Translations under genes and position numbers: made by a program
In this document: positions 1 to 11,956 of the stretch, one piece after another
Position numbering within the stretch: position 1 is the first letter of the stretch
Layout of the letters: every line of letters starts with the position of its first letter
Source: Rheum nobile
Lineage: Eukaryota; Streptophyta; Magnoliopsida; Caryophyllales; Polygonaceae
Reading direction: 5' to 3'
NCBI GenBank assembly: GCA_027886185.1
Contig: WOAB01000319.1
Coordinates: forward strand, 372,001-436,000
DNA length: 64,000 nt
The notes under the pieces: model-generated
Databases searched by the model: none
What the model saw: the letters and a program-made list of their open reading frames with translations, nothing else
Told to the model about the DNA's origin: nothing

Positions 1-2099
1 ATATGATCTGCTTCCAGAAAATATTAACTTCTTCAGGCACTAACGGGTAACCCGTCTCCACATAGACCTTAATTGTGTGTGGGCAAGGCAGTCCTAGTGT
101 GGACTTCCACCAAAAATCATCACATTTGTCCCCAATTTTCCCCTTCTTTGCTAACACAGCTTGGGCATACAATATTCTCAAGCATTTCTCATAGCACTTT
201 TCAAGGATGCGCTTGAAGAAGACCTTAACCCACTCAGGGCCATTTACTATCTCCATGGGAAAGGCAGTGCAGTTCTTGGTCATCTCAAATCGGATCTTCC
301 GATGCTGATCAACAAACATGTTGTTGATGTGTTGCACAATTGTGTCGAACCCTCCAACGGATGTCTCAATCATGTCCTTAAGCATAGAGTGCTGACCCTC
401 AACCCTGAAAACAATATAATCGTTTACAATTTACTAAATGAATTTTAAAACCCAATTTGATTGTAAATGTTTGTATGAAAGTTACATGTTTGATGTTCTT
501 GTGGCAAAATGGAGAACATCATCACACCATGTCGCAACTAGCTTTTTCTTATGGTCTTTAAACCAAGTTTCCTCGACATATTTCACAAGGCCTTCATTCC
601 ATATCTCCTTAAAGTGAGCAAGTCGCTCTCTATACTCCTTCTTTGTGTGAGACCTCATCACCCGACGAACACTTCCCGAGAATTTCTTCTCGTCAATCTT
701 CATCAACTTAGCATATGCCTTCACATTACGATCTACATGGACCTGACACAAATGATGCCGAACCTTCGGAAACACCATTTTGGCAGCCTTGATCAGTCCT
801 AGCTCTCGATCAGACATGATGCATACGGGACTTTTCCCCCCGTACAACCACTTCAATCGTGTCAATGCCCATGCATAGTGGCTTGTCGTCTCCCTTTCCA
901 TGAACACAAGAGCAATGCAATATGTGAAGTTGGTGCAAGTAAACCCAACAATCTGGAACAGTGGTATACCGTACCTATAAATGCAACACAAAAAATACTT
1001 TAAACCCGCCAAAAATATCATTATCTACTCATAATACTAAAATGAGTAAGGTTTACATGTTGGTTTTGTACGTCGAATCCATGATGACGACATTGAGGAA
1101 CATGCACAACAAATGTCGAGCGTCTGGATGAGAAATAAACAAGCACGCCAATACCTACTTCCCATCTTCCCTCGTTTTAGTAGCAGTGTCCAACAAATAG
1201 CATTTGTCCTTCAAAAACCCCAATGACCATTGTGTCACATTCAGATTGCCCAGGTATTTCAACCTCTCCTTAACCCTAACAGTGTACACTTGCCTCCTCG
1301 ATACCGTTGAACCCGTATATTCATTCCTAATCTGTGTAGAAATAACCTTGGGTCTTGCACCCGCTGCAGTATCAATCATCACTTTTCTACGCTGCTCCAT
1401 CGTAAGTCGGGAAGCAAATGCATAGCCAATCAAGGTGGTTGAAAGCATATGGTTATGGCATCCTCTAACAACCGATATGGTCCACCCAGGATCTCTAATA
1501 GCATTTCCTTCCCTAAAAATACCATGCAACAAAAAGGGACAACCCTTCTTCTTTGACCTAGCTTTATTCACTCGTATCGGACTGACCTTTTTACCATCGA
1601 CTAACTTCTTTTTCTTGCAGGACCTAGGTAACCCGGATCTCTCACAATAAAATATAATCTTTTTAGACTTTGATGATTTAGTAGTGATCACCATAGAAAG
1701 ACTAAAATCGACATTTTGCACCCACTGCCTCAATCCCTCCATACTTGGAAATATCTCATTAGTAGTAAAATGGGATGAGAAGTCAATTGCTAAAAATTCA
1801 TCATCACTAGAATCACCCTATTTATATACAAAAATTAGTACATTAGAAACTAATTAATAATTAAATTTATACAAATTAATATATAAAAATTATGCATTAT
1901 TTCTTAACAGACTACATTTCAAAGACTAAGTACAGTTAATATCTAATCATTTTATACAATAAAAATTAAAAATATTACGTACCTTGAAGTAATGAGGAGA
2001 AATCGGCGACTGGAAATCATCCTCATCATCTAGAGACGTGGGCGCGCTCGAAGACGACTCCGACAACCCCCTCCAACAAGGATCGCTTGACGACGACAT
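1..2099 (-). pseudogene. MULE transposase with FAR1-type N-terminus, broken
   Basis: This gene has the same exon layout as the MULE-B copy. A short acidic first exon starts at 2099 (MSSS...). It is followed by an exon with a FAR1-like DNA-binding domain (1155-1800; basic segments and the WTISVVRGCHNHML zinc-binding motif). Next is the MULE catalytic exon (about 482-975; PVCIMSDRELGLIKA carries the second catalytic Asp). The last exon is cut by the window edge. A TAG at about 1155-1157 replaces a Glu codon of the MULE-B copy, just after REDGK and before the first catalytic Asp, so this copy cannot make full transposase. Intron donors retain GT. Confidence 0.85.
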
Positions 2100-2225
2100 A
2101 TATATAGTCGGAAAATTACAATGGGTTTGAAGTTTTTTTCTCGTTGTATTTCAATGGTGGTATACTATTACATCTCCCATATATATAGCCGGCCACATGA
2201 CCATTAAGACTGAAACGGAATAATT

Positions 2226-2575
2226 CTGGGCGGCACTATGTGCAGCCCAAATTGACCGTTAAATTTTAGTCGTACACTCCCTAGGCTGCACTATGTGCCG
2301 CGCAGAAATCCGATTTTAGTGAACCGATTTTCTGGGCTGCACATAGTGCCGCCCATAAACCCTTTTTCCCACAACAAACTGGTTCAGTGAACCGGCTTAG
2401 TGGGCGGCAATATGTGCCGCCCACTAAGCCAGTCTACTGAATCGTTTTTAAAAAAAAATCAATTTAAATCATACTTTTAATTAAAAAATAAATTTGAACC
2501 CATCTTGGGCGGCACCTAGTGCAGCCCAAGAAAATCGGGTTTTCTGGGCTGCACTAGGTGCCGCCCAGATAGAGT
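2226..2575. repeat. Array of 21-bp palindromes near the MULE-A end
   Basis: At least six imperfect palindromes of the form GGGCGGCA-N5-TGCCGCCC or its half-variants GGGCTGCA/TGCAGCCC lie at about 2230, 2282, 2334, 2403, 2508 and 2549. They are separated by AT-rich spacers with CCGGTTCA-like words. Such repeated subterminal motifs often act as transposase-binding sites; that role is an inference here. Confidence 0.8.
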
Positions 2576-2612
2576 GCGAGGTAAAAAAAAAAGAGTGCAC
2601 GGTTTTTCGGCC

Positions 2613-3085
2613 TATATTAACCAAAGAAGTACAAGGGAAAAGTTATATGGTGCGTTTTTCTTAACAAATCAGGGAAGAGGAGAAGAAGATACATAAAAGT
2701 GACTAAATTTCATTTCATTTATCTTTTGAGTTGAGTAATCCACAAAACAGTTTAAACATTACAAAGTGACACTGCAGGTACAACAAAACATGACAATGCT
2801 AATTTTAACTGTAGATGATTTCATCCATGAAATCTATCAATGTGGAGGACTTTTGGAAGCAAGGCAAACATTACAAGCCACTATGGAAGATTGAAATCGC
2901 CTGAATAATCAACGATTTGACTCGTGACGCCTTTCTTTCTTATAAAGAGTCTGATTTGTATCAAACCCACCTTCTTCAGCTACATAGACGGCCTAAGACG
3001 GTGTGGCAGCCATATAATCCTCACTGCTAAAAGGCTGCCCAGAAGCCACCTACATTTTCAAATGATAAGGAGTTACAACAATGAC
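2613..3085 (-). pseudogene. Duplicated 3' end of TYW1 (last exon and 3' UTR), decayed
   Basis: The segment is nearly identical to 22242-22680, which contains the 3' UTR and last exon of the TYW1 gene. The matching exon copy spans 2909-3049 on the minus strand. The codon for Trp in the intact exon's PSWAVYG is TAG here (2993-2995), and the following Gly is changed to Val. Similarity ends near 3085, where no further TYW1 exon follows. This is a gene fragment made by duplication. MULE-A inserted into the duplicate, whereas MULE-B hit a different site beside the intact locus. Confidence 0.85.
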
Positions 3086-4150
3086 GAAGTTTAATATTCT
3101 AAAAGGCTATCCCCTCCAAGTTCTCAAAAGTGAGGAGGGATTCGTCTCCGTCGTCTTCCCGGAAAATGGTGTTGTCAGAAAAGGGCAATCGCCTCACCCG
3201 TTTCCTCAGTATCCATATTCTAACAGTGCCCGTCGCGTCACGCGAAGAGGAGGACGATGACGAAGTTTCTTCGCGAGATGAAGCCTTGTTTGATGGTGGG
3301 GGCGAGGGCTCCTCAGGGAGGCCTTCACCACTACAGTGAGGGGCACGATCGTGCATGGCCTTTTAACAATTATCTGGAAGAACGAGACGTCTTCTAGGGC
3401 GGCTCTGGCGAAGGTGACCGATCTCGTCCCAAGCGAGTCTCCGGTGAAGGCGGTTGACAGTGCTCGCTAGAAGACGATACTCTGGTCTTGAAGTCCATGT
3501 TCCCCCTCATGACAGCAAACAAAACCCTAAACAAAGCCAATACCCGATGAATAAACAGGAAATCAACGCCCAAATAAGCAAGGAAAAGCAGGAGAAAAGT
3601 CGATTAGAAATGATTTAAAAAGCAAGTCAGACTTCTCACAAGTACTTTCGTAAACTTCGAAAACTAAGCGCATGAGCTCTTTCCCCTCTTGAGTCTTCTC
3701 GCAGACCCTAAAAATGACACGCCGAGATTCTCAGTCCCTTTGCGGACCTTCAAAATAATAAACATTGGGGCTTCACCCCCTCACATGTTCCATTCGTGAA
3801 CTACAAAATTAAGACGATGAGGTTTCAACCTGTCATAACAAGTCTTCGTAGCTTTAGAACCGAATAACGAATGAGATGTAAATTAAAACTGAGACGATGC
3901 ATGAAACGAGCAAAAACAAAGCAATTAGTGAACGCGACGTGTGAAATGCAAGTCTTGAAAAACAATACAAAGAGTGCGCGAGTATGAAAAGCATTACGCA
4001 AAAGCAATACGAAAAGGCAATATGAGAGAGCAAGTATAAACGCAATGCAAGAAAGTAATACGAGAAAAACTGTATGAGAAAGCAAGTAGAATGGCAAGGG
4101 AGAAGGCAAAACATTTGAAAGCAAGTTGAACAACAACGCGAGAAATCTAG
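3086..4150. other. Gene-poor, repeat-like sequence
   Basis: No ORF here shows a recognisable domain; the longest (about 85-130 codons) are low-complexity or lack support. The segment 3960-4140 is rich in short words such as GCAAGTA and AATACGA, and is echoed at 4440-4560. The style suggests untranslated or LTR sequence of a decayed retroelement, but no LTR pair, primer site or pol motif was found. Confidence 0.4.
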
Positions 4151-4159
4151 TGAAGTCGC

Positions 4160-4412
4160 CTTCACGAAGGCCTTACCGACCCTCGCGTAGTACTCATGGC
4201 CCATTCTTGTGGCCTCCCGGCTTGCGCCTAGTACCCTTCATGAATGCAATGCTTCACGTAGGCAATTCTTCACGAAGGCACATCCTACACCAGGGGGTCC
4301 CTCACAAAGGTTCTTCACGAAGGCCCATCATTCACAAAGGCACGTCCTTCACGAAGCCTTCCCTTCACGAAGATATTCACTTCAAGGCCTTCACAAAGGC
4401 CTCCCTTCACTC
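4160..4412. repeat. TTCACGAAGGC minisatellite-like repeat
   Basis: The word TTCACGAAGGC and close variants (TTCACAAAGGC, TTCACGAAGCC) occur about eight times, at roughly 4161, 4269, 4314, 4331, 4349, 4364 and 4390. Spacing is irregular, mostly 11-20 bases. The repeat is open in two frames by chance; no protein is claimed. Confidence 0.6.
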
Positions 4413-4439
4413 ATGGCTCCCCAACCATGCACCCTCCAT

Positions 4440-6920
4440 GGACTTAGAGAAAGCAAGTAGAAAAGAAATACGAGAAGGCAAGTATATAAGCAATGTGAGG
4501 AAGCAAGTAGACAGATAGAGTGAAAAAGCAAGCTGAGCAACACGAGCAAGCTAGTGAATTCACTCTCTCCCATATACCCTCTATGGGATCACTCTCTCCG
4601 ACGCATGGCGGGTCCCCTCCGCACAAACGCATACGCCATTCACGAGTCTCTTTTCTATGACGCACACACTTGTGTTTCTTTATGCGCAAGTCCATATACC
4701 CCCAATGAAAAACTCGCATTTTCCTTCAAATACAAGGTTCATGCTTGCACTCTTAATAAGAAAATGATAAAGCAAGAATAAAATAAATACAAATAAGCGA
4801 TTAAAAGCAAAGTGCATAGCAATCCAGAAACGATATCTCGGGGCTCCGCAGCCTCTCAATTAGCTCACTCGCAAACTTACACTTTAGTTTATACTCCACC
4901 AAGCCATAATTATTGGCTAAGTCATTCTCCGAAAAGAAAGTGAAAAGATGAGACAACTCGCAAGAAAGGTCCGTGAAGCATCTGATCGAGTGCAAGCTCT
5001 TATGAGGCCATCAGTGAACCAAGCCTTCACCTTCACTACGCGAAGCCGAAGGGCTTGGGGGGTTGGCTGTGGGAGCTAGAATTAGCATGGGCTTAAGGCC
5101 CACAAAAAAGAGAAAGGGCCAAGCCCATGAATTGGAAGACCTAAAAATAGGAGAAGAGGACGCAATCAGGAGGGGGTTGCAATTTTGGCGAGGGGAGGCG
5201 AGAGCTCTCGGAGGCTCCAGGAGAGCCACAATTCAGAAGAGGGGAGATGAGACTTTTCATAGGGAGATGAATTGGATGTTCATCTGCACATCATAGCAGC
5301 AATTCATGGGAGGTGAAGCAATAAAACCTTCCTCCTGAATCCCTCCTCCAAGGGAGCTTCTGCCATGGCGGTAGAACCATCCCTCTCCCAGCTCCAATCC
5401 TCTCTACGGATCCATGTTCTACACATGCCGCCCGTGGTCCGAGTTCATCTCACTCTCCTTGATATTCCCTGGTATCTTACTCCTTGACTTCATACTCTGC
5501 CCCATCGCCGTTATCGTCTTCCTCGTCACCTTGATTGTGTGATTCTTCTTTCTCCTTCTACCGCTCCATCTCGGTTATCATCTTTAATCGAACGTTCGAC
5601 TTTCGAGTCGTTCTAGTCCATCTCATCTTTGTTACGATCCGTCGCCGATCGCAGCGATGGAGTTTTGAAGGAGATTCACATCAGGCCTTGCTCCTGTGCC
5701 CAAATTATGCCGATTGTGGGTAAGTTTACTTGCTGGAATTCAATTCCAATCTTGATTTATAATATGTTCGTGATTCCATACCAAGGGAGCTAGAAACAGG
5801 AGAATGGGACTAAGCTAGTATCAAACTCTAATTATTTAACCAGAAATGAAGAATAGTGTGGTAAAATGCAGTGGGCCCGATGATCCAAAGTGGTGTTTGA
5901 AAATTAATGGGATTAGAGTTTTAGAATTGAGCCATAATGGTGAAAACGTGATATCGCGGATCTAGTTCAGACGCCATTTGATAAGCTAGACAGTGAGTTA
6001 GAACTATGGTAGAACAAGTGATGGATAGCTAGTGAGCTTTAGCACTTTGCCTGGTATAGGAGACGATTATATAGCTTTTGGGATCGTCCATATTTGCTCG
6101 ATGTCTTGTTTGAATGCTAGAAAGTATATGTTAGCCCAGTAACGTGCCTTTGGTGGAATAATTGTCACTAAAAGGTCTGATGCCCGACTAATGAAATAAA
6201 GGGTGAGTATACTCAGCCAAGGTAATTCGACGGGTTAGTAAATCTCTCAACCTTATCTTTTCTACATATGTATATACACGCTCTTCGTAACTGACTTGAG
6301 CGTTGGAGAGCCCGTCCCCGGGGAAGCCATCTCCGGGGCATTTTCAGGTGAATCCGGCGTTCGAGAAAGATGTCGAAGCTCAAGGACAACCATATACGAT
6401 CTGAAGAAGTATGAAGGGATAATATCTGCATCAGAATTGAAGCATGGAGCCAGAAGCCTCATCCTACGCGAATCCAGTGACCAGGAAGTTGTTGAGGATG
6501 TCCCGAAACAAACAAATCATCGACAAATCCGAGCTGATGGTGTGTTGACCCTTAGCACATTCGCGAAGCGTTGAATCGGAATTCAACAGTCGGTCAGTTG
6601 ATGGAGGAGAAAAGTGATCAATCACCTCGACTTCTTCGCCCTATGACCACACACATGGCTGTTGATGTATCAGCAGACAGTGACTGTTTTGTTGGGCCAA
6701 AGCCTAATGCAAATTTGCACACAAAAGCCCATTTTGTCCCAATGGATTTATCTAAGTCCAAATACATAATGACGAGGATTTTGGACCCATTGGCCCTTTA
6801 AGAGTTTTCAATTAATAAAATGGACCCCTATTAGTTTTTATGTATTTTTTCTACCCCTACTAGCTTATTTTAATTTATTTATTTTTTCTCCCTCTTCTTT
6901 GTTTTTTCTCTCTCTAAAAT
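4440..6920. other. Gene-poor sequence, possible decayed LTR-element remains
   Basis: No protein family is recognisable on either strand. Stretches at 5040-5160 and 5320-5720 resemble leader or LTR-type sequence, but I found no direct-repeat partner in the window. Short ORFs at 6296-6574 and 6571-6801 lack domains and are not called as genes. Confidence 0.35.
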
Positions 6921-6924
6921 ATTA

Positions 6925-6990
6925 TTTTTTTGGGTTTAGGGTTTAAGGGGTAGGGTTTAGGATTTAGGGAGTAGGGTTTAGGGAGAGGGA
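6925..6990. repeat. Degenerate telomere-like TTTAGGG cluster
   Basis: About five GGTTTAGG-type words follow each other with variant spacing, in the pattern of degenerate plant telomeric repeat (TTTAGGG). The tract is too short and irregular to mark a chromosome end. Confidence 0.45.
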
Positions 6991-7410
6991 GAGGGGTCCA
7001 TTTTTGTTAAGGGTCATTAGTTTAAAAAAAAATTTATCAAATGGTCATTTACCTAACTTATCGCATAATGAGAGTATGACACACTACGGATTATTGTTAT
7101 TATTTTCGTTGGAAAATCATATGAAATAGCGCAACTTTGTATTAGCAATCAACTGTAGTCGATTGCCATAACTAGTCGAAGTATTGTAGTTAGGCCAATC
7201 AATTTTTTTCCTCCTACAAAAAAAAAAGTTGAAGTACTATTAGTGAGTAGTATTTTTATTCGTGAGTGGTGATATTGCATTGTGAATTATAGTTTGCCTA
7301 GATTAATTATGGTAATCATCATAGTTATCATGAGATGCTTAGGTGAATGACTAATGCCTGAAGCTTTGTCCATTCTTTGACTTGACAAAAAGTTTAGAAT
7401 CTAGACTACG

Positions 7411-7560
7411 TTAGGGCATGTTTGGATCACATCCTATCAAAAATTAAAATACATTTAAGTAGACTGATAAGAAGAATATTTACATTATATTATCAAAATT
7501 AAAATACATTTAAGTTAAATTATTTTACATTATATTATCTTACATTAAACTACACCCTAA
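7411..7560. mobile_element. Possible small MITE
   Basis: About 150 bp starting TTAGGGCATGTTTGG and ending in CTACACCCTAA. Read inward from the other end, it begins TTAGGGTGTAGTTT, so the ends are roughly inverted. The interior is AT-rich with a short internal duplication (AAAATACATTTAAGT). A PIF/Harbinger-type origin is a guess; no clean target duplication was found. Confidence 0.35.
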
Positions 7561-7652
7561 ATTGACACTGGAACACAAAAAATACTTATCCCTAGTTACA
7601 ATTTAAACATCGGCGAGAAACCGCGCACTCTTTTTTTTTTTACCTCGCACTC

Positions 7653-8884
7653 TGATAACAGGTTTTTGTCGTGTAAAAACTGCTATGCAAAATATCCAAA
7701 CAAACCTTAAACCGTAGTCCTAGGTAAGTACAGGTCGAATCCACAGGGAGGCGAATTCTATCTTAATATGCAATTTGTATGTCAAACTAAAGTAACCAAA
7801 GGGGGGGTTTTGTGAGTTTTAGTAACCTAAGCATGCAAAAGTAAACAAAGTAAAATATGATGAAATCAGTGATGGGGAAAAATACTTAGTCAAACAACAT
7901 CCACTATTCGTATGACAAGTTGATCATAGATACTCATTCAAAATCTCATGCAATGGTGATTCCAATTCCTTTTCATATATAACTAATAGCACAACCAGAT
8001 ACTATTAGCACTAACTAATTAAACAACCCTGAAACTATCAAGATTCAGTTTAACAGCAGCCTTACGGATAGGAATATAGTTGGATACAATTCTAGCATAA
8101 AACAACCAGATATTATCCTAGAATGTAAATCAATTCTCTTCTGCATAAGACTAGCATAACCAATTACTAATACGATGCAGTTGCTACTCTGAAATAGATA
8201 TGCTCAACCAGTAACAATCTAGATCTAGCAATAGATAAATAACGACAAACCCTAGTTGATCAGACTAGAAATTATCAATATCAATCTTAAGAAATCAAAC
8301 AAGAGAAGAGATAAAAACCATGCAATAGATTAGGAATAAGAATCTCACAACTGAATCACACGAAAAGCTTCAATGTCTGACTAAGCAAGAGAGGCTTAGT
8401 TCTTCATAGCAAGAGAATACGTAGCATAAGAAATTAGGGTTCCGAGAAATAATAGAAACAAGTTTTCTCAACCCTTAAATACCAAAGGAAAATAATCTGA
8501 AATTATCCTAAAAAGAAATAATAAAAAACTAATAAAGTAATACAAAATACATCCGAAAAGGCAATCGGCTCGGCGATGCTTCCGTCGGCGGCGGCCGCTG
8601 CTTCTCCCACGGCGATCGCCGTAAATGCGGCGGGCGCCGCAATTAAACGGCGGTCGCCGTTTCCAGGTCGTAGCTAAGGTCTCTCCAGGGCAATTAACGG
8701 CGGTCGCCGTTTCTTCCGCGACGGTCGCCGCAATTCTGTTTCTTCCTCCTCAGCTCCTAAGGCTCCAAAAACGCAACTTCCGCACCTCCTCACCAAGTCT
8801 CCAAATCACCTCCAAAGCATCCTAAAACACCACTAAAACCATGCCAAAACTCCTTCAATACACACAACATAATCGTGTGTATCA
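7653..8884 (-). repeat. 3' LTR of the Athila-type element
   Basis: The plus strand starts TGATAACAGG and ends GTGTGTATCA; the sequence matches 12745-13975 throughout. A GC-rich block near 8580-8730 carries repeated palindromes such as CGGCGATCGCCG and CGGCGGTCGCCG in otherwise AT-rich DNA. Confidence 0.93.
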
Positions 8885-9644
8885 AACTCCCCCACACTTG
8901 AATCTCTACTCGTCTCGAGTGGATAGAGAACTGCCACCCCTTACCAATGAAGCACCTAGATCATCAACATGTAAAGAAGCTTGCAACTAAGAGTAAAAGC
9001 ATCTACATGAAAGCTCAACATCCCTCAACCAACCGACTACAACATAAGCACACAACAATAACAATATACTCCTCAGCAGCAAACACGACACACATCCAAG
9101 CTTAAGGGCAAGCAGAATACTTCCCCCAAGCTTATCCCGGTCATCCAAAAATGTAAGTAGCCACTAGTCCTAACCTCCATCTATGATTCCTTATGTCTCC
9201 CAAAGTGACCTACCCGACAATCCTTCTTTGTCTCCTCTTCTTATGTCGCCCCGCCGGTAAAATGAGATCCTAGAAAACACTCCTCTTCTTTTCACTCATT
9301 TTGCCTAGGAGCCCTTTCGGGTTTTCATCCTAGCCACTCATTTCATGTTATCATAGATGGACTCACCGCCTCACATCACTTTGAATCCACTTTTGCCCAG
9401 GCCTAATGCCTGTCGGATTACCTGTTTTTTACCTGGACTGCCTTTTCGGGTTTTCAGTCCAGCCCAGGATTTTTATTTGCCTTTTTTCATTTTGTGGCTC
9501 TTTTCTTTTTCTTTTTTTTTTCTTTTTTTTTTGAATGAGATAAAAGCAATACATAAGTACATAATCACCTCCCCCACACTGAAAATAAGCATTGTCCTCA
9601 ATGAAATCAGACATAATAAAAGAGGGGAAGCAAAGAATGTACCA
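8885..9644 (-). other. Retrotransposon 3' untranslated region with purine tracts
   Basis: No gene. On the minus strand, a purine-rich AGTGTGGGGGAGTT lies directly before the 3' LTR (8885-8898) and fits the polypurine tract. A second similar tract, AGTGTGGGGGAGG, with GAGGACAATGC just upstream of it, lies at 9568-9602 after the ORF stop. The rest is simple T/C-rich sequence. Confidence 0.6.
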
Positions 9645-10820
9645 CTACTGCTGCTGCGGTGGAAAGTCTGGATACTTGGAACCCATGAATAGGTTCCACT
9701 GCCTCATCTGCTCCTCCATTGCATGGATGTCTTGGGCATGCGTCGCGTAATGATCCCTTGACTCCTGGCGGAAGTCAATGAACTCCTGGTGATACCCAGC
9801 GAGGTCCGACTGAATGGACCGCTGGCGCGTGTCAATGTCCTGGACCATCTCCCACATCTGCCGCTGATAGTCTCCACGCGGCACAGCAGTAGCGGCAGCC
9901 TGCACCTCAGGCATAGCGGTAGCCTCATCATCATCCTCATCATCACTGTCATCATCACCCTCATCAGGCTGTGCCACATGGACAGCAGAAGAACCAGCGG
10001 CTGAACGGCCTGCAGCTGAACCACCACCAGCTCCCACACGGTGTCGGCGCACATCAAAATCCCTATAGCGTGGGCCACAGGTCACCTCAAAGGGGAAAGG
10101 GATGGGGATCCGGTAACAGCCCCGCAAACCATACAGCCAGAACTTCGGGCTCGACCCGGTCCCAGACACAACAGTGGACGTCTTGAGCTGCCTCCAATCA
10201 TATCTAAAGGCAGCAGAGAGCTGCTGGGAAGGGTCGGGCTGCTCGAGGCCCAGGTGATGGCCGATCAGAGTAATCATGCCCCCAATGACAATCTTGTGCT
10301 TCTTGTTCTCCTGAAATTTCCTGCAGGAAGCAATAAAGTGGGAGCGCCAACTCCACACTAAGGGGCACTCTGGGGTCATACTCCACACCGCGTACAAGTC
10401 ATCGTATGGGACCTTGTTTAACTCGGACTGGCCAATGAAGGCCATCCGCACTACCTTGTGAGCTAGTCGCAAGCCCGGATGCGACCACTTGTAGTTATAT
10501 TCTCCTCCTTGCGGGTCAAATATATCAGTCCATGTAGAGTGATACCAGAAAGTAAAGAACTCGTTGGCGTCCGCCCACGCCTTCTCAGAAGATGGTGGCC
10601 TGGTAATCCCAAGCGCTGTGTCAAGGTCCGCATAGGACATCGAATGCCTGCTGCCATCTAGACTGAATGTAATACTTTCCGTATCACAATGATTCTCAAA
10701 ACTAGCCAGGAATTCCACAGTCCAGACAGGAAAGGTGGGTGCAGCTAAGTGGTAGAAACCACCCAACCCGCCTTTAACAAAGAGCTGTTGCGTGCATTCA
10801 TAAATCTTCAATTCCCGCAT
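9645..10820 (-). CDS. Athila-type retrotransposon ORF (ORF1-like protein)
   Basis: An open frame of 391 codons in the 3' half of the element, downstream of integrase. The N-terminal two thirds resemble the plant-specific ATHILA ORF1-type protein (for example FYHLAAPTFPVWTVEFLASF, the SYADLDTALGI segment and WSWRSHFIASC). A Gly/Ala-rich and then strongly acidic linker (DEGDDDSDDEDDDE) follows, then a C-terminal helical segment ending FPPQQQ. Its biochemical role is not known to me. The frame is intact although the element has lost gag-pol. Family assignment rests on remembered sequence style, not on a search. Confidence 0.7.
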   Translation of the reverse strand: MRELKIYECTQQLFVKGGLGGFYHLAAPTFPVWTVEFLASFENHCDTESITFSLDGSRHSMSYADLDTALGITRPPSSEKAWADANEFFTFWYHSTWTDIFDPQGGEYNYKWSHPGLRLAHKVVRMAFIGQSELNKVPYDDLYAVWSMTPECPLVWSWRSHFIASCRKFQENKKHKIVIGGMITLIGHHLGLEQPDPSQQLSAAFRYDWRQLKTSTVVSGTGSSPKFWLYGLRGCYRIPIPFPFEVTCGPRYRDFDVRRHRVGAGGGSAAGRSAAGSSAVHVAQPDEGDDDSDDEDDDEATAMPEVQAAATAVPRGDYQRQMWEMVQDIDTRQRSIQSDLAGYHQEFIDFRQESRDHYATHAQDIHAMEEQMRQWNLFMGSKYPDFPPQQQ

Positions 10821-11956
10821 GGTCTCTGGGTCGAAGAATAATGTAGACTGGAACTCCTTATCCAGTATAAACTTCCGACGGGACTGGCCTCAACCCCCGA
10901 TGATTTCTTACGAGAGGCCTCACCCCCCGATGATTTCTTACGAGACAAGAATGTGCGTTTCAACAGTCCAGACATCACAAATACAGACATCAACACAATC
11001 AAAATCAGAAGCAGGGCAAAGAAATCACCAGAACGCGAGGAAACGGCGGTCGCTGTGCGGAAAACGGCGGTCGCTGCTAGGAGCGGCGGTCGCTGCAATG
11101 AATACGGCGGTCGCTGTAATGAATACGGCGGTCGCCGTGAGCAAAATTCCGCAGCCACGTCAGATCTGGACAACGGCGGTCGCCAGGTGTGTTGTGGCTT
11201 GCAGCGGGCTGGCGGCGGGGGGCGCCTGGTGCGGCGGTCGCTGGAAATTAGGGGGGGCTAGGGTTTGAGAGGTTCGGTAAGGGGGAGAGAGAGTGGGTAG
11301 GGGTAGAATGATAGGTAGGGGTGGGGTAGGGTTATTTTACAGATCGGGGGGTGGGTTTTTTTTTTTTTGGCTCTTACCCCGTTTGGTTTTAACGGGTTTC
11401 TTTTTCTGCCTTTTGCACCCTGTTTAAGGTTTTCTCAGTGTCCATTTTTATCTGATTTTTTACTCTTTCTCCCCGTTTAAGGTCTTGTCGGGAGTTTTAT
11501 TTTTGTCTTTTGCGTCCCGTGTAGGTTTTTTTTTTTTTTCGGGGCCCTTTTTTTTATTTTAAACAATGGATAGTAGGCGAACCTGAATCGGCGGCGATCG
11601 CTATATTAAAACGGCGGTCGCTGCCATTTTGCTGCAAACAGCGTGAGTGAGGAAGGAGAAAACGGCGGGCGCCGTGGAGAGGGCGGCAGTCGCCGTAATT
11701 GCAGCGGTCGCCGTTTTCATGTCGTAGGCAGCTCCCTTGGTTGAGAAATTAACGGCGATCGTCGTAATGAAGCGGCGGTCGCCGTAAACACCTTCTTCGT
11801 TTTTTTCTCACGTCCCTGCAGGTGAGTTCGACACAAAATGCAAAAACAAAAGGAAAACAACTAAAAGTGATGAAGGGAAAGAAACTACCTAATCATCGGG
11901 TTGCCTCCCGAGAAGCGCCGTAGTTAACGTCGTGGCTCGACCTCATTCTGGCTCAA
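10821..11956 (-). repeat. Retrotransposon spacer with GC-rich palindromic repeats
   Basis: No gene. Two clusters (about 11040-11250 and 11580-11790) contain some 15 copies of ACGGCGGTCGC(C/T)GT and relatives; the core CGGCGGTCGCCG is a near-palindrome also found in the LTRs. Between them are T-rich runs (11340-11560) with repeated CCCGTTTAAGG-like words. Confidence 0.6.

Larger units (their letters stand above)
1..2612 (-). mobile_element. MULE-A, Mutator-like transposon, right part only
   Basis: The right-hand end of a Mutator-like element; its left end lies outside the window. The end at 2612 is set by comparison with MULE-B, whose right terminus carries the same terminal sequence (read inward on the minus strand: GGCCGAAAAAC). 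It is followed by TATATTAAC, which occurs unbroken in the matching empty site at 22242-22250. That 9-bp word is therefore the expected target duplication, but the left copy is not visible. The element holds a minus-strand transposase gene and a palindrome array near its end. It is closely similar to 18880-21519 of MULE-B over its whole visible length. Confidence 0.85.

Noticed and set aside
161..448. A 95-codon plus-strand ORF found almost identically at 19052-19339
   Set aside because: It is the antisense of the conserved transposase exon in both MULE copies; repetition reflects the transposon, not a second gene.
3099..3356. An 85-codon minus ORF with a serine run
   Set aside because: No recognised domain and a matching ORF on the other strand; composition alone explains it.
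6925..6990. Telomeric repeat marking a chromosome end or fusion
   Set aside because: Only a few degenerate TTTAGGG words; too short for such a claim.
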